Source: an uncultured Clostridia bacterium
Lineage (GTDB): Bacteria > Bacillota > Clostridia > Christensenellales > Borkfalkiaceae
Length of the DNA stretch: 26,317 nt
NCBI GenBank assembly: GCA_934249265.1
Contig: CAKQKQ010000018.1
Coordinates: 1 to 26,317, forward strand
Direction of reading: 5' to 3'
Below, piece by piece: positions 1-7,263 of this stretch. The notes under the pieces are model-generated. The model had not been told where the DNA came from, did no database searches, and saw nothing but the letters and a program-made list of their open reading frames with translations. Numbering within the stretch: position 1 is the stretch's first letter; the number at the start of each line of letters is the position of its first letter. The translations under genes were made by a program, and so were the position numbers.

Positions 1-1694
1 GGTATATACAATTCTCCGTAATAACCGTTGTCGATATCGTCGTTTTTATTAATGGTTGTTCCCTCGTGTAAATTTACCTTTACTTCGGGTCTGTATTTCT
101 TTAAAGGTATAAGTTCGTTGTAACTTCTTCCGTTGCCCGTCATTACTTGCATATATCCGCTCGCTTGAATCCAGAAATGGAAATCTTTTGTGGGTACAAG
201 CATGTGCGCGGTACTGCCTACGTGCAAACAAATTTCTACTCTGTCGCCGTTGTTTACGTTTTTATCGTCGGCGCAGTCGAAATAAACGTACAAGCCGTTT
301 AAACCTCTCGCAATAGTGATATCCGCGCTTTCAAGCGAACGAAGTCCGCCCACTTTGGTGGTAAACGCCGACTGACCTAAATATTCATCGTTGTCCTTAA
401 TTCCGTCTACGTTGCCATTGGGCAAATACAGTCTATTGTCGTTTTTAAGCGAACCGTCTGCGGTAAACGTGGCATATTTAGCAGGTATTTCGGGGTCGGG
501 GAAAATGCCTATACCGTTCCAACCGTCCCAAGAATAATCGCCTTCTCTCTTTAATCCGAGCGTGAAATAAAAATCGTTTGACTGCGTAGTGCCGATAAAC
601 TCGTAAGGCACAAACGCTTCCATAACGTAACCGTTGTCGTCTTTATTTCCCGCCTCAATAGTCGTGCCGTCGTTTAATTTAATTACCGAAACGGGCTTTA
701 AAGAATATTTCAAATTGTCGAAATTTCTATCGTTCCAACGGTTTACCGCATCGCCGCCTTCGGCGTATTCTATTCTCCCGTCCACATAAAAACGCACTTT
801 TTTAGTGGTCATGCTCGATGGACATTCGCTTTCTCCCAAAGCGTCGAAATAAACCTCGATATACTCGTCTCCGCTCACTTGCTTGTCTTCTTGCGAGTCG
901 AAAATGAAATACACGCCGTTTTCGCCTTTATAAGAATAAAAATTCACGCTTTCAAGGTTTCTCATACCGCCGAAAGTGCCGTAAACAGCCGACGAAACGT
1001 ATTCATCTTTTCCTAAATCGGCGTCAAGTCCTTCGAGGTTTTTTACTCTGTTTTTAGAAAGAATTTCAAATTTTTTCTCTGCCTTTTTGCCCGCGTTGTT
1101 GGTCGCGCTTATTTCTATTTTATAAACGCCGCTGTACTCCAAAAACAACTTTCCGTTTACAACCGTTTCGTAAGTACCCAACGGAGAATAAACCTTGATA
1201 AGCGGTTTAAGTCCGCTTTCAACGCTGTCGTTTACGGTAATTTCGGGCATAACGAAATACTCGCCCACCAAATTGTTTTCGATATACTCTCCCAAAGCAA
1301 TTGTGGGGGCGGGTCTTGTCGCGGTGTTTTCGACTACGGTAACGACGCAAGTCTTTTTCGCTTTGTTGCCCGCTTTGTCCGTCGCTTCGTATACGACTTT
1401 GTATTCCCCCGCTACTTCAACTTTAAATTTGCCGTTTTCCACCTTTACCACGCTGTCGTCGGGCGCATAAACCGTGACTTTTACCGATACGTTTTTATCG
1501 AAATCGTCAACGGCTTTGCACGTGCGAATTTCTACGTCTTCCCCGACGGTCGCTTGAGTGTACGCGCCTACGTACAACACGGGCGGCGTAACGTCTTTGC
1601 CCTTGTCCGAGCCGCAGCCGCAAGCAACGGCAAACGATGATATAGAAATAGCCAGCAAGATGAAAATCAAACAATTGATAAATTTTTTACTCAT
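1..1694 (-). CDS. Secreted lipoprotein with Ig-like and tandem CBM9-like domains (C-terminus outside window)
   Basis: The reading frame is open from an ATG at 1694 to the window edge (564 codons, no stop reached), behind a GGAGGT ribosome-binding site. The N-terminus is a lipoprotein signal: MSKK, a hydrophobic stretch, then the lipobox A22-V23-A24-C25 followed by GCGSDKG, so Cys25 should be lipidated and the protein held on the outer face of the membrane. Residues about 34-120 and 125-215 look like Ig-like modules, each ending in a 'T(D/N)xAGxKAxK' strand. Two repeated modules follow, about 212-420 and 425-564+, sharing the pattern DxxLG/DGI..DEY, a G-G-(M/L)-R-(N/S)-LES turn and a (V)YF-F/YFD strand. 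They resemble CBM9/DOMON-like sugar-binding domains. A carbohydrate-binding or surface-adhesion role is likely; no catalytic domain is visible in the part present. The family call is from pattern only. Confidence 0.8.
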   Translation of the reverse strand, partial: MSKKFINCLIFILLAISISSFAVACGCGSDKGKDVTPPVLYVGAYTQATVGEDVEIRTCKAVDDFDKNVSVKVTVYAPDDSVVKVENGKFKVEVAGEYKVVYEATDKAGNKAKKTCVVTVVENTATRPAPTIALGEYIENNLVGEYFVMPEITVNDSVESGLKPLIKVYSPLGTYETVVNGKLFLEYSGVYKIEISATNNAGKKAEKKFEILSKNRVKNLEGLDADLGKDEYVSSAVYGTFGGMRNLESVNFYSYKGENGVYFIFDSQEDKQVSGDEYIEVYFDALGESECPSSMTTKKVRFYVDGRIEYAEGGDAVNRWNDRNFDNLKYSLKPVSVIKLNDGTTIEAGNKDDNGYVMEAFVPYEFIGTTQSNDFYFTLGLKREGDYSWDGWNGIGIFPDPEIPAKYATFTADGSLKNDNRLYLPNGNVDGIKDNDEYLGQSAFTTKVGGLRSLESADITIARGLNGLYVYFDCADDKNVNNGDRVEICLHVGSTAHMLVPTKDFHFWIQASGYMQVMTGNGRSYNELIPLKKYRPEVKVNLHEGTTINKNDDIDNGYYGELYI

Positions 1695-1849
1695 CTTATT
1701 ACCTCCGTTATACCTTAAAAAGAAAAATCAAGCCGCCGCTATTAAACAAATCGATAAACGTAAAACCTTTTTCGTTTGCTTATTCACGGCATAATTGCCC
1801 TTTTACGGCATATTACGTATAACATTTTAATACCGAAAAATGTGTTTGT

Positions 1850-1878
1850 ATTGTATAATCTTCCGCACTTAAAGTAAA
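1850..1878 (-). promoter_or_regulatory. Candidate promoter of the lipoprotein gene
   Basis: On the minus strand TTTACT (1878-1873) and TACAAT (1855-1850) are separated by 17 bases. It points toward the lipoprotein start at 1694 and is back-to-back with the AraC promoter. Matches are moderate. Confidence 0.5.
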
Positions 1879-1904
1879 ATATTGCGCAATATGTAAAAAG
1901 GCTA

Positions 1905-1933
1905 TTGCCAACGCGTATAAAAGTATGTATAAT
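1905..1933 (+). promoter_or_regulatory. Promoter of the araC-type gene and its leader
   Basis: TTGCCA (1905-1910), 17 bases, TATAAT (1928-1933). Transcription would begin near 1940, just before the first copy of the repeated leader element, giving a 5' leader of about 345 nt ahead of the ATG at 2287. Confidence 0.7.
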
Positions 1934-1950
1934 TAATGTGTTAATATATA

Positions 1951-2105
1951 CTATAAGAAGTAAATTTTGAAACACGTTCAAAATTTTGCGCTGACGCGCT
2001 CGCAAAGTTGACACTTTGCACTTTTGAGTATGTAAAAACGTCAGTTTTGCTTGAAAATATGCTCGCTGTTTTTCGCGTGCTTTCAGACAAAACTTTAGAT
2101 ATTAT
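1951..2105 (+). repeat. Structured leader element, copy 1
   Basis: First of two tandem units in the leader of the AraC gene. It starts CTATAAGAAGTAAAT and ends CTTTAGATATTAT. It can form four successive hairpins: A (1962-1971 with 1977-1986), B (GCGC 1988-1991 with 1996-1999), C (GCAAAGT 2002-2008 with 2013-2019) and a long interrupted stem D (AGTTTTG 2043-2049 with CAAAACT 2088-2094, continued by TTGAAA/TTTCAG and ATGC/GCGT). The 3' half (stem D) is nearly identical to copy 2, while stems A-C differ in sequence but keep pairing. I do not recognise a known RNA family. Confidence 0.65.
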
Positions 2106-2108
2106 AAA

Positions 2109-2273
2109 CTACAAGAAGTAAATCTTTTGGCTAAAGTCAAAATCTTTCAAGTCCTTGCGGACTTTCGCAAAAATATAAAATTTTTGCACTTCTGAGTTTG
2201 AAAAAACGTCAGTTTTGCTTGAAAATACGCTCGCTATCTCTCGCGTGCTTTCAGACAAAACTTTAGATATTAT
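2109..2273 (+). repeat. Structured leader element, copy 2
   Basis: Second unit, ten bases longer than copy 1, ending one base before the AGGAG ribosome-binding site of the AraC gene. Hairpin A uses TTTTGGC/GTCAAAA (with a G-U pair), B uses AGTCC/GGACT (2150-2154 with 2159-2163), C uses GCAAAAAT/ATTTTTGC (2167-2174 with 2180-2187), and D repeats the long stem (AGTTTTG 2211-2217 with CAAAACT 2256-2262). Its position next to the ribosome-binding site would let folding influence translation. No U-run follows stem D, so it is not a standard terminator. Confidence 0.65.
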
Positions 2274-2286
2274 TAGGAGTAACGCC

Positions 2287-3234
2287 ATGTACCCACATAA
2301 ATTGCCGTACGACGAAAAATTAATATGGTATTATTCGGACTGTTTTCCCGATAATCAGCCGTACAAACTTATACGTTGTTTTTTGCACAAAAACTACGAC
2401 ATGAAATTGCACTCGCACGACTTTTACGAAATAAACCTCGTCGTTAAAGGCAAAGGCGTGCATTATACCGACAATTCTTTTAAAGAAACCGCCGTCGGAG
2501 ACGTAATTATCGTGCCGCCGGGGTCTTTTCACGGGTACTATAACCTCGACGGACTCGACGTGTATCACTTGCTTATACACAAAAACTTCTTCAATAAGTA
2601 TTATTCCGACCTTAATATGCTGTCGGCTTTTAAACTTCTTTTCAACGCCGACTATAAAATAAGAAATAAAAACGTGAATATTCCCTATTTTCATCTCGAC
2701 GAAAACTGCTATGAAGACTGCAAGCGGGTCTTTGTGCAACTCGACGAAATGGATATACGCACTTTTACAAATCCCGACGAATATTTACCCGCTTTGCACC
2801 TAATGAGTTATACCACAACGATAATGCTAATTGTAAAATTGTGCGAGGCTTATAAACAGCAATTTTTCGCCGCGCCCGTGAAAGAACGTTCTACAAGCGA
2901 CATGAATATTTTTAGCGTAGTCGAATATATACATTTGCACTATGCGGAAAAAATTACGCTTGAAGATTTATGCAAAGCCGCCTTTATGAGCAAAACCGCC
3001 CTTTCGGAAAAATTTAACCGTTTTATGGGACAGTCGCCGCTGGGATATGTAAATTATTACAGAATACTCGTTGCGAAAAAAATGCTGTTAGAAACGGATA
3101 AACCCATTGCGGAAATTGCCGTCGACACGGGATTTTTCGATACGTCGCACTTTTCAAAAACTTACAGTAAGTACGAAAACGTTTCGCCCGTAAAACTGCG
3201 CAATATGCTTAAAAACGAAAACCGCACTAATTAA
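2287..3234 (+). CDS. AraC-family transcriptional regulator with N-terminal cupin
   Basis: 315 residues. The N-terminal half (about 30-110) is an AraC-type cupin ligand-binding domain: HSHDFYEINLVVKG, then GDVIIVPPGSFHGY. The C-terminal 100 residues carry the two helix-turn-helix motifs of the family: ITLEDLCKAAFMSKTALSEK for the first, and IAEIAVDTGFFDTSHFSKTY with the typical 'SP..LR' end for the second. I chose the ATG at 2287 because TAGGAGT lies just upstream; an in-frame ATG at 2215 falls inside the repeated leader element and has no ribosome-binding site. Such proteins usually activate sugar or stress genes. The next gene downstream is a MATE pump and the divergent gene a sugar-binding-type lipoprotein; either could be a target, but no operator was identified. 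Confidence 0.92.
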   Translation: MYPHKLPYDEKLIWYYSDCFPDNQPYKLIRCFLHKNYDMKLHSHDFYEINLVVKGKGVHYTDNSFKETAVGDVIIVPPGSFHGYYNLDGLDVYHLLIHKNFFNKYYSDLNMLSAFKLLFNADYKIRNKNVNIPYFHLDENCYEDCKRVFVQLDEMDIRTFTNPDEYLPALHLMSYTTTIMLIVKLCEAYKQQFFAAPVKERSTSDMNIFSVVEYIHLHYAEKITLEDLCKAAFMSKTALSEKFNRFMGQSPLGYVNYYRILVAKKMLLETDKPIAEIAVDTGFFDTSHFSKTYSKYENVSPVKLRNMLKNENRTN

Positions 3235-3356
3235 AAACTTCACTCGGCGATATGGCTTCGGCATAAAACCGCCGACACAAACTTGCAACTGCTTCACAAA
3301 AACGCAACCGCTTTTGTGGTTCATTTAAAACAAAACTACTGAAAACAGCATAAATT

Positions 3357-3399
3357 AAAACAAGACTCGCCCACCATAATTGTGAGCAAGTCTTGTTTT
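3357..3399 (+). terminator. Intrinsic terminator after the araC-type gene
   Basis: AAAACAAGACT (3357-3367) pairs perfectly with AGTCTTGTTTT (3389-3399), extended inward by CGC/CAC-GTG/GC pairs, and ends in a run of T. About 120 bases separate it from the stop codon; they include a small AACCGC/GTGGTT hairpin and nothing else I recognise. Confidence 0.85.
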
Positions 3400-3486
3400 T
3401 TGTCGTAAAGCATATAAATATTATTATGTAAGGCGTAAAATATAATTAAAAATGCAAACTATTTGCCGTTTTTGCGTCATATTTGT

Positions 3487-3515
3487 TTGACAAATAAATT
3501 TATTCGCTTTATACT
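3487..3515 (+). promoter_or_regulatory. Promoter of the MATE gene
   Basis: TTGACA (3487-3492), 17 bases, TATACT (3510-3515): a near-consensus sigma-A promoter. A second TTGACA at 3515-3520 is followed after 17 bases by TATTTT (3538-3543), so two staggered start sites are possible. The gene starts at 3722, leaving a leader of roughly 200 nt that contains a TATCGA/TCGATA hairpin nested in TTTCG/CGAAA (about 3577-3617). The 3400-3721 stretch holds no gene. Confidence 0.75.
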
Positions 3516-3721
3516 TGACACAACGAGTCGAAAATATTATTTTTTAATAATTTTCCGCGATAAAAACTTGTAAAAACTTTCGCTTTTTTATCGATTTTCG
3601 ATATTTAAAACGAAATGTTCTTTTTTTTACCCTTTTGACCGAAGAATTGCTCGGGGGTTTTGGCAAAAAATTATTTGCGTAACACAAAAAACATACGGAT
3701 AACTGCAACGAAGGAGGAACT

Positions 3722-5056
3722 ATGAAAATACAACTTTCCGACCATTTTACATATAAAAAACTATTGAAATTCACTTCGTCCACAATAGTAATGATGATTT
3801 TTACGTCGATTTACAGCGTGGTGGACGGTTTTTTCGTCTCCCGTTTTGCGGGAAAAACGCCTTTTGCGGCAATTAACCTCATTTTCCCCGTAATTATGAT
3901 TTTGGGTTCGGTGGGATTTATGCTCGGCACGGGCGGTACTGCGCTTGTTGCAAAAACGTTCGGCGAGGGAGATAAAGAAAAAGCAAATTCTTACTTTTCT
4001 TTGGTCACTTACGTCGCAATAGTCGTTGGCATAATTTTGTCGGCTTTGGGAATTGCTTTGATGCGCCCGCTTGCAAAAATGCTCGGCGCGGAAGGCGAAC
4101 TTTTACACCACTGCATAACTTACGGCAGAATAATTTTGGCGGCATTGCCATTTTATATGTTGCAAATAATGTTTCAAAGTTTCTTCGTTGCAGCGGAAAA
4201 ACCGCACTTGGGACTTGTAATGACCATACTTTCGGGCGTAACCAACATGGTGCTTGACGCGGTGTTGGTACTTCTTCTTCCGCAACATTTAAAATTAAGC
4301 GGCGCGGCAATTGCTTCCGCTGTTGCTCAAGTAATCGGCGGCGTTGTGCCTTTTATTTACTTTTTCAGAAAAAACAACAGCATTTTGCGCCTCGGAAAAA
4401 CCAAATACGACGGCAAAGCGGTATTTAAAATTTGCACCAACGGTTCGTCCGAACTTATGAGCAACATTGCAATGAGTATCGTCGGCATTTTGTACAACAT
4501 GCAATTGATGAAATACGCGCAAGAAAACGGCGTGGCGGCTTACGGCGTAATGATGTACGTAAGTATGATTTTCTCGGCGGCGTTTATCGGATATTCGGTG
4601 GGTGTTTCGCCCGTGATAAGTTTCCATTTCGGGGCAAAACACGACATCGAACTTAAAAGCCTATTGAAAAAAAGTTTAACTTTGCTTGCTTGTTGCGGCG
4701 TGGGAATGACAATTGCCGCCGAACTGCTTGCATATCCCCTTTCAAAATTTTTCGTGGGATATGACAAAGAATTGCTCGAAATGACGACTTTCGGTTTTAG
4801 AATTTTCTCGTTTGCATTTTTGTCGATGGGAATAGGCATATTCTCGTCCGCTTTCTTTACCGCGCTTAACGACGGACTTACGTCTGCGCTTATTTCGTTT
4901 TTGCGTACTTTGTTTTTCCAAACGACGGCAATACTCGTTTTGCCGATATTCTTTAAATTGACCGGCATATGGTTTTCGGTTGTCGTTGCAGAATTTTTAT
5001 CTTTACTTCTTTCGATATTCTTCCTTGTTATCAAACGAAAAAAGTACAACTATTGA
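3722..5056 (+). CDS. MATE-family multidrug/Na+ antiporter
   Basis: 444 residues, normal length for the family, with about twelve hydrophobic segments in two similar halves. Family hallmarks include an N-terminal 'YSVVDGFFVSRFAG' segment after TM1, 'GTGGTALVAKTFGEGDKEKAN' between TM2 and TM3, 'NMVLDAVLVL' in TM5, and the second-half counterpart 'GVSPVISFHFGAKHD'. It should sit in the cytoplasmic membrane and export cationic or lipophilic compounds in exchange for Na+ or H+. It is closest in feel to the MepA/DinF side of the family. GGAGG lies directly upstream of the ATG. The transported compound cannot be told from sequence. The AraC-type gene before it is transcribed in the same direction but separated by a terminator, so the pump is its own transcription unit. 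Confidence 0.92.
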   Translation: MKIQLSDHFTYKKLLKFTSSTIVMMIFTSIYSVVDGFFVSRFAGKTPFAAINLIFPVIMILGSVGFMLGTGGTALVAKTFGEGDKEKANSYFSLVTYVAIVVGIILSALGIALMRPLAKMLGAEGELLHHCITYGRIILAALPFYMLQIMFQSFFVAAEKPHLGLVMTILSGVTNMVLDAVLVLLLPQHLKLSGAAIASAVAQVIGGVVPFIYFFRKNNSILRLGKTKYDGKAVFKICTNGSSELMSNIAMSIVGILYNMQLMKYAQENGVAAYGVMMYVSMIFSAAFIGYSVGVSPVISFHFGAKHDIELKSLLKKSLTLLACCGVGMTIAAELLAYPLSKFFVGYDKELLEMTTFGFRIFSFAFLSMGIGIFSSAFFTALNDGLTSALISFLRTLFFQTTAILVLPIFFKLTGIWFSVVVAEFLSLLLSIFFLVIKRKKYNY

Positions 5057-5149
5057 TAAAAAATCATTTCATATCGCACGATTTAAACTCGTTTGCATCG
5101 ACTGAAATCTAAACCATATAATCACGCTTTAAATCAATAATATATACAA

Positions 5150-5193
5150 AAAAGACTGTTTTACGCAATACGTGTTGCGTAAAACAGTCTTTT
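5150..5193. terminator. Bidirectional terminator between convergent genes
   Basis: A perfect 19-base-pair stem, AAAAGACTGTTTTACGCAA (5150-5168) with its complement at 5175-5193, and a 6-base loop. The A-run and T-run let it serve both the MATE gene (+) and the convergent small membrane-protein gene (-). The rest of 5057-5263 is AT-rich with nothing recognised. Confidence 0.9.
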
Positions 5194-5263
5194 AATTTAA
5201 TCTTTATAACTTTCAGTTTGTTTTCTTATTACACTTTAATTAAATCACTCACCGCTCTTTAAT

Positions 5264-5815
5264 TTAGTTTTTATCGCCGCTTAATTTCTCTTTATTGAGT
5301 CGTTCTTCTCTCTTGTCAAACAAGTAATCGACAAACTCGAACCACACTTTAGACACCAACTCGACGCCCAATAAAATTAAATGCACATAAGCGTGTTCTT
5401 TCGGTTCTAAAATCAACAACACCGACAAAACAAGCGACACTATCGACTCGGTCGCGTTGATTATAAACGGGCGTTTTTTAGTGATTTTGCGTATCACTTC
5501 GGACAGTTCTTTTCCTTCACGCAATATCGCCCAAACAGCCCAAATTACGCACGCGCTTTCAAAGTTTTTTTCGCCTTTTAAAAGCACGAGTTCTACAAGT
5601 CCCAAAACGATGAGTATCGAACCGCTTGTTATCGCTTCGTTTTCTCTATCTTCTTTAATGCCGAAAATCGAAAAACAAATTTCTTCTATTCCGTATGCAA
5701 CCATCACCGCGCCGACTATATCGTTGACGTAACGGTACAGCGTTTTATAAAAAATCATTACCAAAATACCGACGAGCGTAAAAATACACAAGCGGATATA
5801 TTCCCATTTTTTCAT
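5264..5815 (-). CDS. DUF308/HdeD-like membrane protein
   Basis: 183 residues with about five to six hydrophobic segments: a first segment near residues 8-23, a pair around 32-85, another near 88-98, and two more about 118-160. The tail is strongly charged (FDKREERLNKEKLSGDKN). The layout of short paired helices and the 'VGxVMVAYGIEE' type segment resemble the DUF308/HdeD group, whose members are small integral membrane proteins of poorly defined stress-related function. GGAG precedes the ATG. It follows ybaK by 19 bases and so is probably the last gene of the trmB-ybaK unit, read out to the shared terminator. Family assignment is by resemblance only. Confidence 0.6.
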   Translation of the reverse strand: MKKWEYIRLCIFTLVGILVMIFYKTLYRYVNDIVGAVMVAYGIEEICFSIFGIKEDRENEAITSGSILIVLGLVELVLLKGEKNFESACVIWAVWAILREGKELSEVIRKITKKRPFIINATESIVSLVLSVLLILEPKEHAYVHLILLGVELVSKVWFEFVDYLFDKREERLNKEKLSGDKN

Positions 5816-5834
5816 ATTTTCTCCGTAGTAAAAG

Positions 5835-6296
5835 TCAAATTATATCGCAAAATTCCGCGTTTACGTAGTTTGCAAGCGCATTTGGCGACAACTCTATTTG
5901 CAAGCCTTTTTTGCCCGCGCTTACGCAAATCGTATCGAAAAGTTGTGCCGTTTCGTCGATTACGGTGTGAAATTGTTTTTTCATGCCTATTGGCGAACAG
6001 CCGCCGTGAATATACCCCGTGAGCGGCAAAAGTTCTTTTTGTTTTATCATTTCAATGCTTTTTACCCCGACCGCTTTGGCTGCCTTTTTGAGGTTTAACG
6101 TCTCGCTTACCGGCACGACGAACACGTAATGTTCGTTCTTTTCGCAAACGGTAACAAGCGTTTTAAATACCTCGTCGGGGCTTTTGTTGACGAGTTTAGC
6201 CACGTTTTCGCCCACGGTTTCTTCCTCGTCGTACTCGTGCACGGCAAAAGGGATATTTGCTTGTTCTAAAAGTCTAATTACGTTGGTTTTTTGCAT
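5835..6296 (-). CDS. ybaK: YbaK/EbsC-type Cys-tRNA(Pro) deacylase
   Basis: 153 residues, typical length. The family removes cysteine mischarged onto tRNA(Pro), a trans-acting editing step in the cytoplasm. The essential lysine is visible as K45 in DEVFKTLVTV, followed by the VFVVPVSETLNLKKAAKA strand-helix and the G-x-S-P-I-G turn (GGCSPIGM, residues about 98-105) that shapes the substrate pocket. The end, 'ISAGKKGLQIELSP'-like, is also typical (here VSAGKKGLQIELSPNALANYV). It lies 9 bases downstream of trmB and shares its promoter. No close ribosome-binding site is seen; a GAGGA sequence lies about 17 bases upstream inside the trmB end, so translational coupling is plausible. Confidence 0.93.
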   Translation of the reverse strand: MQKTNVIRLLEQANIPFAVHEYDEEETVGENVAKLVNKSPDEVFKTLVTVCEKNEHYVFVVPVSETLNLKKAAKAVGVKSIEMIKQKELLPLTGYIHGGCSPIGMKKQFHTVIDETAQLFDTICVSAGKKGLQIELSPNALANYVNAEFCDII

Positions 6297-6305
6297 AAGT
6301 CGGTG

Positions 6306-6995
6306 TTATATTTCCTCGTCGTTTTGCTCGTATTTGGCAACTAATCTGTAAATCGGCATGCCCATTTCGGAAAACTTCGTTTCGTATTCGGTCAAAATAT
6401 TCCCCTCGAAATTGCTGTGGTGCAAATCGAGTTGCACTTCGGTGATTATAAAGCCGCATTTAGAAAATTCGGTAAGCGAATACTCGAAAAAGTGCATATT
6501 GTCGGTTTTTTGCCAAATTTCACTGCCGTCTTTTAAAATTCTTTTATAAATATCTAAAAATCTCTTGTTTGTAAGGCGGTGATTTTTATACGTTCCTTTT
6601 GGATAAGGACACGAAAAATTGAGATAAATCCTTGAAATCGTGTTGTCGTTTAAATAATAACAAAGGTTTTGGGCGTTGCAGTTGATAAAACGCAAATTGG
6701 GTATGCGCATATCGTACGCCCTTTTAAGCCCCAAAATAATTACGTTGCTTATTTTTTCAAGCGCGAGAAAGTTTATTTCGGGATGCGCCAAAGCGGTTTT
6801 TATAATAAAATCGCCCTTTCCGCAACCGATTTCAAGATAAACGGGATTATCGTTGCCGAACAATTTTTTGCAGTCGATTATATTATATTTTTCCTCTTCG
6901 GTACGCGCGTAAAAATTCAAACCTTCGTATAAAGCGAGCCACTCGTCGCAAGCGGACATTTTTTCTTGAAGGTTTGACCTTAATCTCATTCTCAT
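6306..6995 (-). CDS. trmB: tRNA (guanine-N7)-methyltransferase TrmB
   Basis: 229 residues; makes m7G at position 46 of tRNA variable loops using S-adenosylmethionine. Seen in order: the basic N-terminus MRMRLRSN, the SAM-binding LEIGCGKGDF (residues 54-63), the acidic E80 after the second strand, the motif NFSCPYPKGTYKNHRLT (126-142), KTDN (163-166) and the C-terminal TEYETKF (202-208). In most family members the central motif is N-F-S-D-P-W-P-K; here the aspartate, which takes part in catalysis or substrate binding, is Cys129 (codon 6609-6611) and Trp is Tyr131. GGAGG precedes the ATG. It heads a three-gene unit with ybaK and the DUF308-like gene. Confidence 0.92.
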   Translation of the reverse strand: MRMRLRSNLQEKMSACDEWLALYEGLNFYARTEEEKYNIIDCKKLFGNDNPVYLEIGCGKGDFIIKTALAHPEINFLALEKISNVIILGLKRAYDMRIPNLRFINCNAQNLCYYLNDNTISRIYLNFSCPYPKGTYKNHRLTNKRFLDIYKRILKDGSEIWQKTDNMHFFEYSLTEFSKCGFIITEVQLDLHHSNFEGNILTEYETKFSEMGMPIYRLVAKYEQNDEEI

Positions 6996-7075
6996 AAAAA
7001 CCTCCGACGCATTTTTACGGTCTAATTTTTATCGGACATATCGCCCTTAATTTCTTGCGCCGACTAACGTATAAG

Positions 7076-7104
7076 ATTATATCACATTAATTTCCTTTTT
7101 GCAA
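7076..7104 (-). promoter_or_regulatory. Promoter of the trmB unit
   Basis: On the minus strand TTGCAA (7104-7099), 17 bases, TATAAT (7081-7076). It drives trmB, which starts 81 bases further on. Confidence 0.75.
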
Positions 7105-7155
7105 AAATATTGCGGCAAAAGTTGCACAAACCTTTACCGCATTTTTAGATTAAAA

Positions 7156-7221
7156 AAGTCAATCGCTTTTTAAAAACCCCACAGCGTATATGCTTTTCGG
7201 CTTAAACATAGCGATTGACTT
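7156..7221 (-). terminator. Long-loop terminator after the DtxR-type gene
   Basis: AAGTCAATCGCT and AGCGATTGACTT (7156-7167 and 7210-7221) form a perfect 12-base-pair stem. On the minus strand the second arm runs directly into six T. The loop is unusually long, 42 bases. It separates the DtxR-type gene from the trmB promoter. Confidence 0.7.
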
Positions 7222-7263
7222 AAAATTTCGATATTTAATTGTAAAAATAATTTGCGCTTTTGC

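Noticed and set aside
1195..1794. Two short plus-strand frames (91 and 78 codons) across the lipoprotein gene start
   Set aside because: They are antisense to the lipoprotein frame, whose signal peptide, lipobox and domains are clear.
1951..2273. Insertion-sequence ends or CRISPR repeats
   Set aside because: Only two long units, no transposase, no target-site duplication and no constant repeat-spacer pattern.
2215..2286. N-terminal extension of the AraC protein from an earlier ATG
   Set aside because: The extra 24 residues lie in the repeated leader element, have no ribosome-binding site and add nothing to the cupin domain; AGGAG sits before the ATG at 2287.
4540..5049. 169-codon minus-strand reading frame inside the MATE gene
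   Set aside because: It is antisense to a well-supported transporter gene, lacks a ribosome-binding site and shows no family resemblance.
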